64,000 nucleotides of DNA from Candidatus Babelota bacterium. Lineage in GTDB: Bacteria > Babelota > Babeliae > Babelales > Vermiphilaceae. The notes below the pieces were generated by a model. That model saw only the letters and a program-made list of their open reading frames with translations. It ran no database searches and had not been told where the DNA came from. Position numbers and translations under genes: made by a program. The DNA lies in assembly GCA_029262555.1 (NCBI GenBank), contig JAJCZE010000008.1:1-64000 (forward strand), given 5' to 3'. Shown here in pieces: positions 36,391 to 44,940 of this stretch. Each line of letters starts with the position of its first letter. The stretch's first letter is position 1.

Positions 36391-36716
36391 TGCGTGCTCC
36401 TTTTTTCATCAGCCCTTATCTTAATCTGTTTGAACTAGAAAAAACAATAAACGGCATAAAAAAACCATCGCATTGATCAAAGACCAATGCGATGGAAAAA
36501 AGGAGAGTAGTAATGAAGCCTCAATTAAGTGAGGATTTTAGGTGCCCTCAACACATATTTCATTCTAAATAAAATTAGTAAAAAGTCAAAATTTTATTTA
36601 TTTTTTTCGTTTATATTTCAAAACTGTATGACTTTCTATAACTATAACTATAGCTATTATGTCTATACTTGTCAACCATCTCGACACTGCAAACGCCCTA
36701 TAATAAGGGCTTAGTT
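36391..36716. other. Intergenic region holding a terminator, otherwise empty
   Basis: This 326-bp AT-rich stretch separates the exported-protein gene from recF. It contains the terminator at 36461-36495. A 61-codon plus-strand frame in it has no ribosome site and an improbable composition, so I see no gene. Confidence 0.6.
36461..36495 (-). terminator. Intrinsic terminator of the dnaN-recF transcript
   Basis: An 11-bp perfect stem (CCATCGCATTG and its complement) with a 9-nt loop is followed, on the minus strand, by a run of eight T. It lies about 220 bp after the recF stop. Confidence 0.85.
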
Positions 36717-37811
36717 TCACATTGTCAATTTCAGAATGCGCCCGCCTTGCTGATTTACCGTTTCAGCCAAAAGCCCTCCGCTTGCTGGTGTGGTAAATAT
36801 CAGCTGGGAATCTAAAGAATCGAGTGCTGAAATAAGCTCTAGGGAGCGGTTTTCATCAAAATCGGTCATAAAATCATCCAGCAAGAATATGCTGGGGCAG
36901 TTCATTTCATTCAAAATTTGAAGCTGAGCGATCTTCAAGAGTAATAAGATCAATTTTTGCTGCCCTCGAGAGGCATATGTCCGAGAATAGCGATCTTGAA
37001 ATGTAATCACTATATCATCAAGATGGGTCCCAAAGAGCGATCTGCCATAACGAAACTCTTGCTCTCTTAACCGGCTGATATCAGCATAAAAAAGCTCAAA
37101 TGAATCAGACAGCAGCTTTTTAGGCCGATATGAAAAAAGTATTTCATATTGCCCAGAAAGGAATTGCTTACTTAAGCTACTCACCCGCTCAAAGACTCTA
37201 TCCAGTAATTCTCGTCTTTTTATCTCGATAATTTTTGCAAGTTTCCACTGCTGCTGCGTGAGTACCTTATACGTATCTTCATCTTTTTTATACTGCTGCA
37301 AAAATGCATTTCTTTGATCAACTATCTGGCGATACTCTTTTAAAGTGTGCCCGAACTCTGGATTTAAAAGAAGAAGCATTTGATCTAAAAATAACCTGCG
37401 GTACTGTGGGCTGGATTGAATAAGCGCAAGATCATCCTCAGTCAAACTGATAATGCGATAGTATTCCATTAACTCTTTAAAGGATGAAATTGGCCGCTGA
37501 TCTACACGCACAATCCGTTTGCTGTGAGACATGCCAATTTGAATATCATGCGAAAGACCATCCACAGAATCGATACCCACTTTTACAAACAGCTCTTTCT
37601 GATTAAATGCAATCAACTCTTTTGGGATATGAGTACGAAAAGATCGCAAGTAACAACTATAATAGAGCGCTTCTAATAATGACGTTTTACCAATACCGTT
37701 CATTCCTTCAAGAAGCACATACGGCTCTGAAAAATCAAACTTCATATGGGAAAAACATCGAAAATTTTTAACTTCGATAGAAGAAATCAGTGCCGATATT
37801 TTCTTAGCCAT
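36717..37811 (-). CDS. recF: DNA replication and repair protein RecF
   Basis: A 364-residue RecF. It has Walker A EGMNGIGKTSLLEALYY, the signature region SRGQQKLILLLLKIAQ and Walker B SIFLLDDFMTDFDENR. RecF binds gapped DNA and helps load RecA. It overlaps the end of dnaN by 8 bp and lacks a clear ribosome site of its own, so it is probably translated by coupling. Confidence 0.96.
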   Translation of the reverse strand: MAKKISALISSIEVKNFRCFSHMKFDFSEPYVLLEGMNGIGKTSLLEALYYSCYLRSFRTHIPKELIAFNQKELFVKVGIDSVDGLSHDIQIGMSHSKRIVRVDQRPISSFKELMEYYRIISLTEDDLALIQSSPQYRRLFLDQMLLLLNPEFGHTLKEYRQIVDQRNAFLQQYKKDEDTYKVLTQQQWKLAKIIEIKRRELLDRVFERVSSLSKQFLSGQYEILFSYRPKKLLSDSFELFYADISRLREQEFRYGRSLFGTHLDDIVITFQDRYSRTYASRGQQKLILLLLKIAQLQILNEMNCPSIFLLDDFMTDFDENRSLELISALDSLDSQLIFTTPASGGLLAETVNQQGGRILKLTM

Positions 37812-38925
37812 TCGATTGAGCTACTGGCATAACTAAATAAGTAAGATTATAGTGCTTATCGTTTGATTCAAAAATGATAGGCTTCGCATTACTTTTTAGA
37901 TAAAACTGCACCTGCTCTTCGCCAAATACCTGTAATCCGCTCAAAAGATATGGTGCATAAAATCGCATATCAAGTACGGCGCCATTAAAATCTGCAAGAG
38001 GCACCTCTTCATCTAGCTTGCCCACTTCTTTATTCTGCATAGAAACGTGAAGGCCTTTATCTGAAAAGCCAAATTGTGTGGCAATAAATTGCCCTGAAAG
38101 TAAGCAAGAAGAGCGCCGTAACGTTTTTACAAGATGGGTGCGATCTACTTTTGCAGGAGTAAAGGACGTTTTATCCATAATTGCTCCATACGCAGGAAAC
38201 GCATTACTCAAAAGCTTTGTAAAGAAATTAAACGATTCACCCGATACTACTAATTGATTACCGCACGTTCCAATAAAGACTGATTTTTCAGACGTTGCTT
38301 CCAATATTTTCTTTACTTCAAAAACAGCACGTCGGGGTAAAAGCCATGTTTTTGGCTCATCGAGCGTGTATTTATCGGATTGCACTTGCGCCAAACAATG
38401 GCCATCGGTAGTCGTAAATTTAAAACTCTCTTTAGATACTTCCAAAAGAAGACCATTCAGTGCCGGATTTGCATTGCTTTGCGGAATCAAAAATGCCACC
38501 TTATTAAGCATTTCTAGCATGAATGATGATTCTATTTCCATCAGATTTTCAATACGCTCAGGGAATGGAGGGAATTGTTCTGGGTCTTTGATATTAAGCG
38601 CAAGCTTAACGCCTCCTGCTTTCAGGCACAATTGACTTTCTGTAAGTGTAAATTCAATATCACCTTCAAGCTCTTTAACCAGATCAAAAATACGTTTTCC
38701 AGAAACTAGAAACGTTTTTATTTCTGAAATATCGCTTGCTTTAAGCTGATAGCTTGATTGTAAGCTAATTTCTAAATCAGTACCCTTGAGTACTAATTCT
38801 TTATGGCCAACATGAAATAAGATAGAAGCTGTTGCTTCAAGTGTGGTTCTTTTTGTGCAAATAGGTTGCATCGAAGAAAGAACAGAAAGCAGTGTCTTTT
38901 GCTCTACTACAAACAAGTTATCCAT
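37804..38925 (-). CDS. dnaN: DNA polymerase III sliding clamp, beta subunit
   Basis: A 373-residue clamp with the three-domain pattern. Characteristic segments include EIKTFLVSGKRIFDLVKEL, LNGLLLEVSKESFKFTTTDGHCLA and the C-terminal YLVMPVAQ ending. It tethers the polymerase to DNA. GGAG five bases before the ATG at 38925 selects that start over the one at 38940. It is followed by recF, but dnaA is elsewhere. Confidence 0.96.
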   Translation of the reverse strand: MDNLFVVEQKTLLSVLSSMQPICTKRTTLEATASILFHVGHKELVLKGTDLEISLQSSYQLKASDISEIKTFLVSGKRIFDLVKELEGDIEFTLTESQLCLKAGGVKLALNIKDPEQFPPFPERIENLMEIESSFMLEMLNKVAFLIPQSNANPALNGLLLEVSKESFKFTTTDGHCLAQVQSDKYTLDEPKTWLLPRRAVFEVKKILEATSEKSVFIGTCGNQLVVSGESFNFFTKLLSNAFPAYGAIMDKTSFTPAKVDRTHLVKTLRRSSCLLSGQFIATQFGFSDKGLHVSMQNKEVGKLDEEVPLADFNGAVLDMRFYAPYLLSGLQVFGEEQVQFYLKSNAKPIIFESNDKHYNLTYLVMPVAQSNG

Positions 38926-39004
38926 AAAAACTCCAATCAAACATAATTACCTTAATAAGCGATAGTTAAAGATACCGTTTTTACGTAAAATTCTCAACCA
39001 AAAC

Positions 39005-39907
39005 TCAATCTGAGCGTGGATGTTTTTTATTATAGATAACGCGTAAATGAGTAGTGTCAACATGCGTATAAACTTGTACCGTAGTAAGTTGCTCATGCCC
39101 TAAAAGTATTTGTAACGAACGAAGATTTGCGCCTTTTTGAAGCATGTGCGTTGCAAATGAATGACGCAATGTATGGGGAGACATGGGGCGAGTAATACCA
39201 GCTTTTTTCCATAACTGCTTTATGATAAGCCAAAACGCCTGACGCGTTGGCATTTTTACTTTTTTTCCATACACCACAGGAAACAAAAACTCTGATAACT
39301 GCCGTCCTAAAATAGCAGCACGCGTCTCATCAATATATGCACACAATAGCTCCATCATTCCCTCAGGAATAGGAACCATTCGCTGTTTTCCTCCTTTACC
39401 CTCTATTAAAACTATCGCGGTATCACGATGTATATCAGTGATTTTAAGTGAAATCAGCTCAGTAACCCGCATACCGGTTACATACATGAGATACAGCATT
39501 GCCGTATTACGTTTTCCCATAGGCGAAACATCTTGCTCTGAAACTGCAAATAATTGCATCATCTCCGCCTCTGAGAGCGCAGCAGGAAGCGATTTTTTTA
39601 ATCGTGGAGAATGAAGCTCTTGTGTATAATCTTCCAATCCACAACGCGCAGCTCCATATGCAAAGAGTCCCTTAATCGTGGCTATTTTACGCGCTTGTGA
39701 TCGTGGAGCAATGCCACGGTTTTTTAAAAATGCTAAAAAAAGCTTCAAATCATTGAGACACAGTGCCTCTAGTGCTATTTTCTTTTTCTCACAAAACTGC
39801 AAAAATTGCCGTAAATCTTGCTTATACGCAATAAATGTATTTTCAGAAACTCGTTTTTCAGTTAAAAGGTAGGATTCAAATTTAGTAATAAAATCGGCTA
39901 ACGTCAT
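39005..39907 (-). CDS. Tyrosine recombinase, XerC/XerD type
   Basis: A 300-residue recombinase. The N-terminal SAM-like domain is followed by the catalytic domain with Arg in TGMRVTELISL, Lys in GKGGKQR, HTLRHSFATHML (His and Arg), GHEQLTTVQVYTHV with the nucleophilic Tyr. The length and C-terminus fit Xer enzymes that resolve chromosome dimers. AAAGGGG precedes the ATG. I saw no dif-like site nearby. XerC and XerD cannot be told apart here. Confidence 0.92.
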   Translation of the reverse strand: MTLADFITKFESYLLTEKRVSENTFIAYKQDLRQFLQFCEKKKIALEALCLNDLKLFLAFLKNRGIAPRSQARKIATIKGLFAYGAARCGLEDYTQELHSPRLKKSLPAALSEAEMMQLFAVSEQDVSPMGKRNTAMLYLMYVTGMRVTELISLKITDIHRDTAIVLIEGKGGKQRMVPIPEGMMELLCAYIDETRAAILGRQLSEFLFPVVYGKKVKMPTRQAFWLIIKQLWKKAGITRPMSPHTLRHSFATHMLQKGANLRSLQILLGHEQLTTVQVYTHVDTTHLRVIYNKKHPRSD

Positions 39908-40069
39908 GTATGCCCCTTTCTTGTGTATGTTTTACTGAAAAAGGCAAGTGTAGCATACCGATCTTTCTTCAATCAACTAGTCAATACATGCTCAAATATT
40001 GTTTCTAGGCTTACTTTTTGGCTAACATATAACTAAATAGGATTGTTGATATAGTAAAAAGGAGTATGT

Positions 40070-40804
40070 ATGAAGAATTATGTTGCGGCAATACTAACAC
40101 TCATTGCAACGCCACTTTGCTCTAATAATGCACCAACGCAAAACAGACAACTTATTAATAACACTCTTACCATGCTTCTTACTGATCCATATTCGTATCG
40201 CATTAAATCGGAAGTTATCGTGCCTCATGAAGGGACATTGTATACTTTTTCAAATAAAAATGCTTCCAAGTCGATTGGCATGGATCAAGACACGCCCGCT
40301 CATTATGCAGCACAAACGGGAGATGTTGGAGATTTAAAAACATTGACATCCTGGGGTGCAGACCTCATGAGCGCCAATCGATTTGGCGAAACGCCGCTTA
40401 TGCGCGCAGTGCAAGGAGGCAATTTTAGAGCGGCATACTATCTTATTCAACATGGCGCCCCACTCAGCAAAAGCATGCGCCCATTTGAAGATTTTAATCC
40501 GTTTCATTACGCAGTACTGTTACCAAAAAATGAATTTGGAACTCCTACCGTAATCAGGACGCTTCAAGCGCTCTTGCAAGCGGATCCTCGTCGCATATAC
40601 CTCAATCAACGCTCACAGCGAGGAACTCCATTAGAGATTGCCGTTAAAGAACAGCTCGATCCCCACATTATACGATTTTTGATCATGCAAGGCGCAACCA
40701 TCACCGATAAGGTAAAAAAAGGCTTAAAAATGAAACGCTATAAGCCGATCGCCAAAGCAATGCAAGAAGGTATCCTGCGCAGTCAAATGTATACACTCAA
40801 TTAG
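40070..40804 (+). CDS. Exported ankyrin-repeat protein, 244 aa
   Basis: A signal peptide (1-18) is followed by a short N-terminal part and about four ankyrin repeats, visible as DTPAHYAAQTGDVGDLKTL, ETPLMRAVQGGNFRAAYYLI, a longer irregular repeat starting NPFHYAVL, and GTPLEIAVKEQ. The repeats are protein-binding modules common in intracellular bacteria. Export makes an effector or envelope role plausible, though not shown. AAAGGAG precedes the ATG. The gene upstream of the array-family member at 40872. Confidence 0.85.
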   Translation: MKNYVAAILTLIATPLCSNNAPTQNRQLINNTLTMLLTDPYSYRIKSEVIVPHEGTLYTFSNKNASKSIGMDQDTPAHYAAQTGDVGDLKTLTSWGADLMSANRFGETPLMRAVQGGNFRAAYYLIQHGAPLSKSMRPFEDFNPFHYAVLLPKNEFGTPTVIRTLQALLQADPRRIYLNQRSQRGTPLEIAVKEQLDPHIIRFLIMQGATITDKVKKGLKMKRYKPIAKAMQEGILRSQMYTLN

Positions 40805-40871
40805 CTACTTAAGTATCCCATTGCTATTATAAAAATAGAAAATAGAAGCTATTATCGCCTGAGGACGCATT

Positions 40872-41687
40872 ATGAAGAAGATTTTATTTCTACTATCATT
40901 ATTTATACTCATTCCAAGTTATTCAAACCCTGCTCAGGCAGTTCCAATGCATAATGCTCCTGCGTCTACATGGTTTAGATGGTTCAAAAATCTACGCAAA
41001 CCAACACGAAAAGATCTACTTATAATTCGTCAATATCTTCAATCGCAATGGAGATGTGTAACTGGCCACACAAAATGTAGTAAAAGAAAAAAGCAGACCT
41101 TACAAGCACTAACTGCTGCTATTGCGGTAGGGACGATTGCGACAATTGGTTATAAAGCAAAGTCTTTAATAAATTCTGGTTATAAAGCAAAGTCAATAGA
41201 TCCGAAAAAAAGAACTGATCTTCGTAATGCTATATCAGCGGCACGACTCGCTGCTCAAGCTAATCAAGGTGCAAAGAAATTCTCCAGCGCCCAATCAAAT
41301 ACACCCGCTCAAAATGCAACGAATAGCCCCCAATCACTGATGTCCGCTAACGAAGCTTGGAAAGTACTAGGCGAAATGAGGCGCATCCTTGAAGATCGCG
41401 AAAGAGTTATCAATGCTGAAATAAAAGCATGGGATAAGCTAGCAAAGGTTTTTCCTCAATTATCAGATTACGCCTCAGCGCTCAAATCTTTTCAGTTTGA
41501 TAGACAAATCCCCGAGAGCGATCGGAGAAAACTCCTTGATGATGCAGCGACTTTTTACACTAAAAATAGAAAGACCGATGTTCTTTTCAATGCAATTAAA
41601 GAATTAATCGACTATCGAGGAGACACCCACGATGGTGAAGCATGGACAAATCTCGCAGACCTAATGGAAAAATCCATTCCGCATTAA
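40872..41687 (+). CDS. Exported protein with the Cys-pair module, dispersed member of the 58-62 kb family
   Basis: A 271-residue protein with a signal peptide (about 1-23). Residues 30-95 match the N-terminal module of the array genes: ASTWFRWFKNLRKPTRKDL, then RQYLQSQWRCVTGHTKC, then a Lys-rich turn and an Ala/Gly hydrophobic stretch (LTAAIAVGTIATIGYKAKS). The rest is unrelated to the array members until the very end, where EAWTNLADLME resembles their WNELADALEAM tail. It is more diverged than the array copies, so it is the older or separately evolving member. Function unknown. Confidence 0.8.
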   Translation: MKKILFLLSLFILIPSYSNPAQAVPMHNAPASTWFRWFKNLRKPTRKDLLIIRQYLQSQWRCVTGHTKCSKRKKQTLQALTAAIAVGTIATIGYKAKSLINSGYKAKSIDPKKRTDLRNAISAARLAAQANQGAKKFSSAQSNTPAQNATNSPQSLMSANEAWKVLGEMRRILEDRERVINAEIKAWDKLAKVFPQLSDYASALKSFQFDRQIPESDRRKLLDDAATFYTKNRKTDVLFNAIKELIDYRGDTHDGEAWTNLADLMEKSIPH

Positions 41688-41694
41688 TATGAAA

Positions 41695-43128
41695 TCAATA
41701 AGAGCGCGCAATTAGCACATCGCCTTTACTTGCATCATCACAATTAAAGCAGGTATCAAAGCTTTTTTCATCAAGAAGACAGCGCGTCGTTGCTTTATAC
41801 TTCTTAAGCTCTTGCTCGCATTCTGCTTTGCCACACCATCCGGTTTGATAAAAGCCACTCTGAGCATCTAAGCCTTGAGCAATATCGGCTATCTTTGCCA
41901 CTTTATACCATTGAGACGCACGTTTTTCTGTCGCACGCTCAAACAGCTCTTTCTGAATAAGATCAGCGCGCTCAGTGGCCGTGCTGGCAAGTTGATCAAA
42001 TGGGACGGCATCTTTTGAAAGCCCAAGCCTATCGCTCAGCATAACATGCCCTTTTTCAAGATCCCTTGGCCCGATTTCAACCCGCATAGGAACGCCACGA
42101 AGCTCCCAGTGATAAAATTTCGCTCCCGGAGACTTGCTCTCATCATCATCAACCAATACTCGCACTCCCGCTTTTTTCAGCTCACTTGCAAGGCTTTGTG
42201 CTTTATCGAGGATCGCTTGAGTATCAGCGCCTTTCTTTAAAATCGGAATAATCACAACCTGCGTTGGTGCTATTTTTGGTGGCAAAACAAGCCCTTTCTC
42301 ATCCCCATGCACCATAATAACAGCCCCAATAAGGCGCGTGGTAGTGCCCCAACTGGTCAGAAATGGATAGGAAAGATTGCCTTCTTTGTCCTGATATTTC
42401 ATATCAAACGCTTTTGCAAAATTTTGAGACAATAAGTGAGATGTCCCCATTTGTAAGGCTTTTCCATCCGGCATGAGGCCTTCGAATGTGTAGGTTTTTT
42501 CAGCTCCAGGAAATTTTTCAGTTTCAGATTTCAAGCCAGTCACCACAGGAATAGCCAAATAATTATGTGCTAAATCAACGTATTCTTGCAGCATTGTGAG
42601 TACTTCTTCATGCGCCTGCTCTTGAGTTGCATGCGCCGTATGGCCTTCCTGCCAAAAAAATTCTGTAGTGCGTAAAAACGGACGAGGGCGCAACTCCCAA
42701 CGCATCACATTTGCCCATTGATTGATCTTGAGCGGCAGATCTCTCCAGGATTTTATCCATCGAGCAAACATATGATGAATCATAGTTTCAGAGGTCGGAC
42801 GTATTACTAAAGGCTCTTCAAGCTCCTTACCGCCCGCATGCGTTACTATTGCTAATTCGGGAGCAAACCCTTCAACATGCTCAGCCTCTTTTTTGAAAAA
42901 AGATTCCGGAATTAAAAGTGGAAATGATGCATTTTGGTGCCCGGTTTGCTTAATGCGTTGATCTAACACACTTTTCACTTCTTCCCAAATAGCCCACCCA
43001 TAGGGCCTAATGACAACTGCCCCTCGCACAGGGGTTTGATCAACAAGCTCAGCTTGATAGATAACGTCGTTGTACCATTCAGAAAAATGTGTGGTGATAT
43101 TTGGTAATTTTTGCATGTTTAAATCCAT
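41695..43128 (-). CDS. proS: Prolyl-tRNA synthetase, archaeal/eukaryal type
   Basis: A class II synthetase of about 475 residues. It begins with THFSEWYNDVIYQAEL and RGAVVIRPYGWAIWEE, contains the motif 2 region MRWELRPRPFLRTTEF, and ends in a Cys-containing zinc-like domain and a terminal Tyr. This is the compact ProRS type shared with archaea and eukaryotes, found in some bacteria, lacking the editing insertion of the E. coli type. The start is uncertain: ATG at 43128 or 43116, the latter with GGA at a workable distance. Its stop lies 7 bp from that of the convergent gene. Confidence 0.93.
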   Translation of the reverse strand: MDLNMQKLPNITTHFSEWYNDVIYQAELVDQTPVRGAVVIRPYGWAIWEEVKSVLDQRIKQTGHQNASFPLLIPESFFKKEAEHVEGFAPELAIVTHAGGKELEEPLVIRPTSETMIHHMFARWIKSWRDLPLKINQWANVMRWELRPRPFLRTTEFFWQEGHTAHATQEQAHEEVLTMLQEYVDLAHNYLAIPVVTGLKSETEKFPGAEKTYTFEGLMPDGKALQMGTSHLLSQNFAKAFDMKYQDKEGNLSYPFLTSWGTTTRLIGAVIMVHGDEKGLVLPPKIAPTQVVIIPILKKGADTQAILDKAQSLASELKKAGVRVLVDDDESKSPGAKFYHWELRGVPMRVEIGPRDLEKGHVMLSDRLGLSKDAVPFDQLASTATERADLIQKELFERATEKRASQWYKVAKIADIAQGLDAQSGFYQTGWCGKAECEQELKKYKATTRCLLDEKSFDTCFNCDDASKGDVLIARSY

Positions 43129-43161
43129 AGTATTTGTTTGAATACTCTCAAGATACACCAA

Positions 43162-43459
43162 CTGCGATAAAAGCTCAAAAGCAAAAAAAATTACAATGTG
43201 TTCATTTTATTTCACGTTACTTTAACCTCTAAACGCTTGTAACAAAAAACTCTGAAAATGCCCTCCCACTGATCATTTTGAAAAGAAATATTTTTCATTA
43301 TAACACACATAAAGAATGTATCTTGTGAAAAAAAATTATAAACAATGTTTTTTTTTGCACAGTTATTGATTTTTTGAATCAGTTTTGTGTACCATTGGAA
43401 TTGAGGAATAAAGAGAGTTTAAAAGAGTCACTTGTCAAACCTAAAAAAGGAGAGATCTC
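43162..43459. other. Intergenic region between proS and the histone-like gene
   Basis: Very AT-rich divergent upstream region for both genes. It holds long A and T runs (around 43328-43375) that may bend DNA. I see no ORF and no convincing promoter hexamers. AAAGGAGAG for the histone-like gene is at its right edge. Confidence 0.4.
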
Positions 43460-43942
43460 ATGGCAGTGAAAAAAAGAAAGGCTTCTTCTACAAAGAAGAA
43501 AACTACGGCTAAGAAAAAACCTGCGGCTAAGAAAAAAACTACTGCTAAAAGAAAGCCTGCAGCTAAGCGCACTACTACTACCAAAAGAAAAACTACTGCA
43601 AAACGTAAAGTAGCTAAAAAAGCTGTGAAACGCAAAGTAGTGAAAAAAACTGTGAAGCGTAAGGTAGTTAAGAAAGCTGTGAAACGCAAAGTAGCTAAAA
43701 AAGCTGTGAAACGTAAAGTAGTGAAAAAGGCTGTGAAGCGTAAAGTAGCTAAAAAAGCTGTGAAACGCAAAGTAGTTAAAAAAGCTGTGAAGCGTAAAGT
43801 AGCTAAAAAAGCTGTTAAACGTAAAGCAGTTAAGAAAAAAGCGGTAAAACGTACCGTTAAGCGTAAGACTACAGCTAAACGCAAAACAACTAAAAAAGCA
43901 TCTCCAGCAAGAAAACGTCGCATGGCGCGTCGCACTCGCTAA
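43460..43942 (+). CDS. Histone H1-like Lys/Arg-rich DNA-binding protein
   Basis: A 160-residue protein made almost wholly of Lys, Arg, Ala, Val and Thr. The N-terminus has KKKTTAKKKPAA-type repeats like the tail of eukaryotic H1 and chlamydial Hc2. Residues 50-121 are eight 9-residue units alternating KVAKKAVKR and KVVKKAVKR. The end is very basic (RKRRMARRTR). It should coat and compact the nucleoid, probably in a dormant or transmissible stage by analogy with Chlamydia. AAAGGAGAG precedes the ATG. The long opposite-strand frames are artefacts of the repeat. Confidence 0.9.
   Translation: MAVKKRKASSTKKKTTAKKKPAAKKKTTAKRKPAAKRTTTTKRKTTAKRKVAKKAVKRKVVKKTVKRKVVKKAVKRKVAKKAVKRKVVKKAVKRKVAKKAVKRKVVKKAVKRKVAKKAVKRKAVKKKAVKRTVKRKTTAKRKTTKKASPARKRRMARRTR
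43607..43822 (+). repeat. Eight 27-bp coding repeats in the histone-like gene
   Basis: Eight tandem units of 27 bp encode KV(A/V)KKAVKR. Unit types alternate, so a 54-bp super-unit is visible, which implies duplication in pairs. Copy number can change without breaking the frame. Confidence 0.85.
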
Positions 43943-43964
43943 GCTGTATTGCCAAGAATTATTG

Positions 43965-44004
43965 AATAGGCTCATTCAGGTATCTAATCTTGAAAGAGCC
44001 TATT
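43965..44004. terminator. Probable terminator between the histone-like and DMT genes
   Basis: A 9-bp stem (AATAGGCTC and its complement) with a 22-nt loop, followed by a T-rich stretch. It lies between two convergent genes. Confidence 0.6.
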
Positions 44005-44909
44005 TAATTTGCTACAAATTCATCTTGATAGAAAAGATAGAGCCCTATCGCAACTAAGCACATTGTCACGAAAAACGCTCCAGAAGCGATTGTTCCAAAT
44101 ACCATCCAATCGAAAAATGCTGCAAAGAGTGGCGTAGTGAATCCAGCAAACGATATAAACGTCACTGAATAGCTCCTCAGTAAGACGCTATAGAGATTAA
44201 AGCATATTACATGCGCAATCAGAATCAGTAGCGCAATATAGTACGCAGCGAGAAGCCACGACTCATTATCGAAAATAGTAGATATCTGCGGAATGCCTTC
44301 TATCCAAAGACTCGTACCTAAGGAAAGCACCCCCGCTGCCAGCATAGTAATTCCATTCACCATAACCACCGAATAAGAACGCTGGGTGATTAATTGCTTA
44401 ATGAGAATCCATCCATAGCAAGACGTTACTACAGAAACAAGTAGAAAGAGTTCTGGTAAAGAGAAAAAGCCGATATGGCTTGTAAGAATTTCAAGATCCG
44501 TTTGCTGCAGCATAATAGGAAGAAATCCAAAAAAACCAATTAAAAGTCCCAGCCATTGCTTTTGAGTAAGGCGATCTGAAAGTAAAAAATACGCAAGCAA
44601 CGCAGTAACAAATGGGGATAGATTAAATAATAAGCATGCTTTTGCGGCAGTAACATATTGGAGTGCCCAATATTCAGTAATAAAGCCAAGATACATGAAA
44701 AATATGCTGATTTGCGCAAATAAACCAATATCTTTCCATTCAAAACGCCAGTGCGATCGATTGAAAAAGTATTGATACGAAAGCAGAAGCGTCCCTGCTA
44801 TGCCCATACGAGTAGCTACAAACAGTATCGGCGGCATATACTCAAGAATAAGCTTGCCTAGAATAAAGGTGCTTGCCCACAGCATATACAGTACAAATAC
44901 TAAAACCAT
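44004..44909 (-). CDS. DMT-superfamily (EamA) permease 3 of 3
   Basis: A 301-residue protein with about ten membrane helices in two EamA halves; the first contains ATRMGIAGTLLLSYQYF and the end is SFAGFTTPLFAAFFDWMVFG. Family members export or import metabolites such as amino acids and nucleotide precursors. I chose the ATG at 44909, preceded by GGGGA; a TTG at 44921 is less likely. It is the last of three paralogous neighbours, 31 bp after the second. Confidence 0.85.
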   Translation of the reverse strand: MVLVFVLYMLWASTFILGKLILEYMPPILFVATRMGIAGTLLLSYQYFFNRSHWRFEWKDIGLFAQISIFFMYLGFITEYWALQYVTAAKACLLFNLSPFVTALLAYFLLSDRLTQKQWLGLLIGFFGFLPIMLQQTDLEILTSHIGFFSLPELFLLVSVVTSCYGWILIKQLITQRSYSVVMVNGITMLAAGVLSLGTSLWIEGIPQISTIFDNESWLLAAYYIALLILIAHVICFNLYSVLLRSYSVTFISFAGFTTPLFAAFFDWMVFGTIASGAFFVTMCLVAIGLYLFYQDEFVAN

Positions 44910-44940
44910 CTCATTCCCCAATGATGCGCGCTATTAACTG

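Noticed and set aside
36529-36714. 61-codon ORF before recF
   Set aside because: No ribosome site, Phe/Tyr/Asn-rich random-looking product in an AT-rich spacer.
43379-43975. Long minus-strand frames encoding Phe/Leu-rich or Ser/Phe-rich repeat proteins
   Set aside because: They are the complement of the Lys-rich histone-like gene. The plus strand has a ribosome site and a sensible composition.
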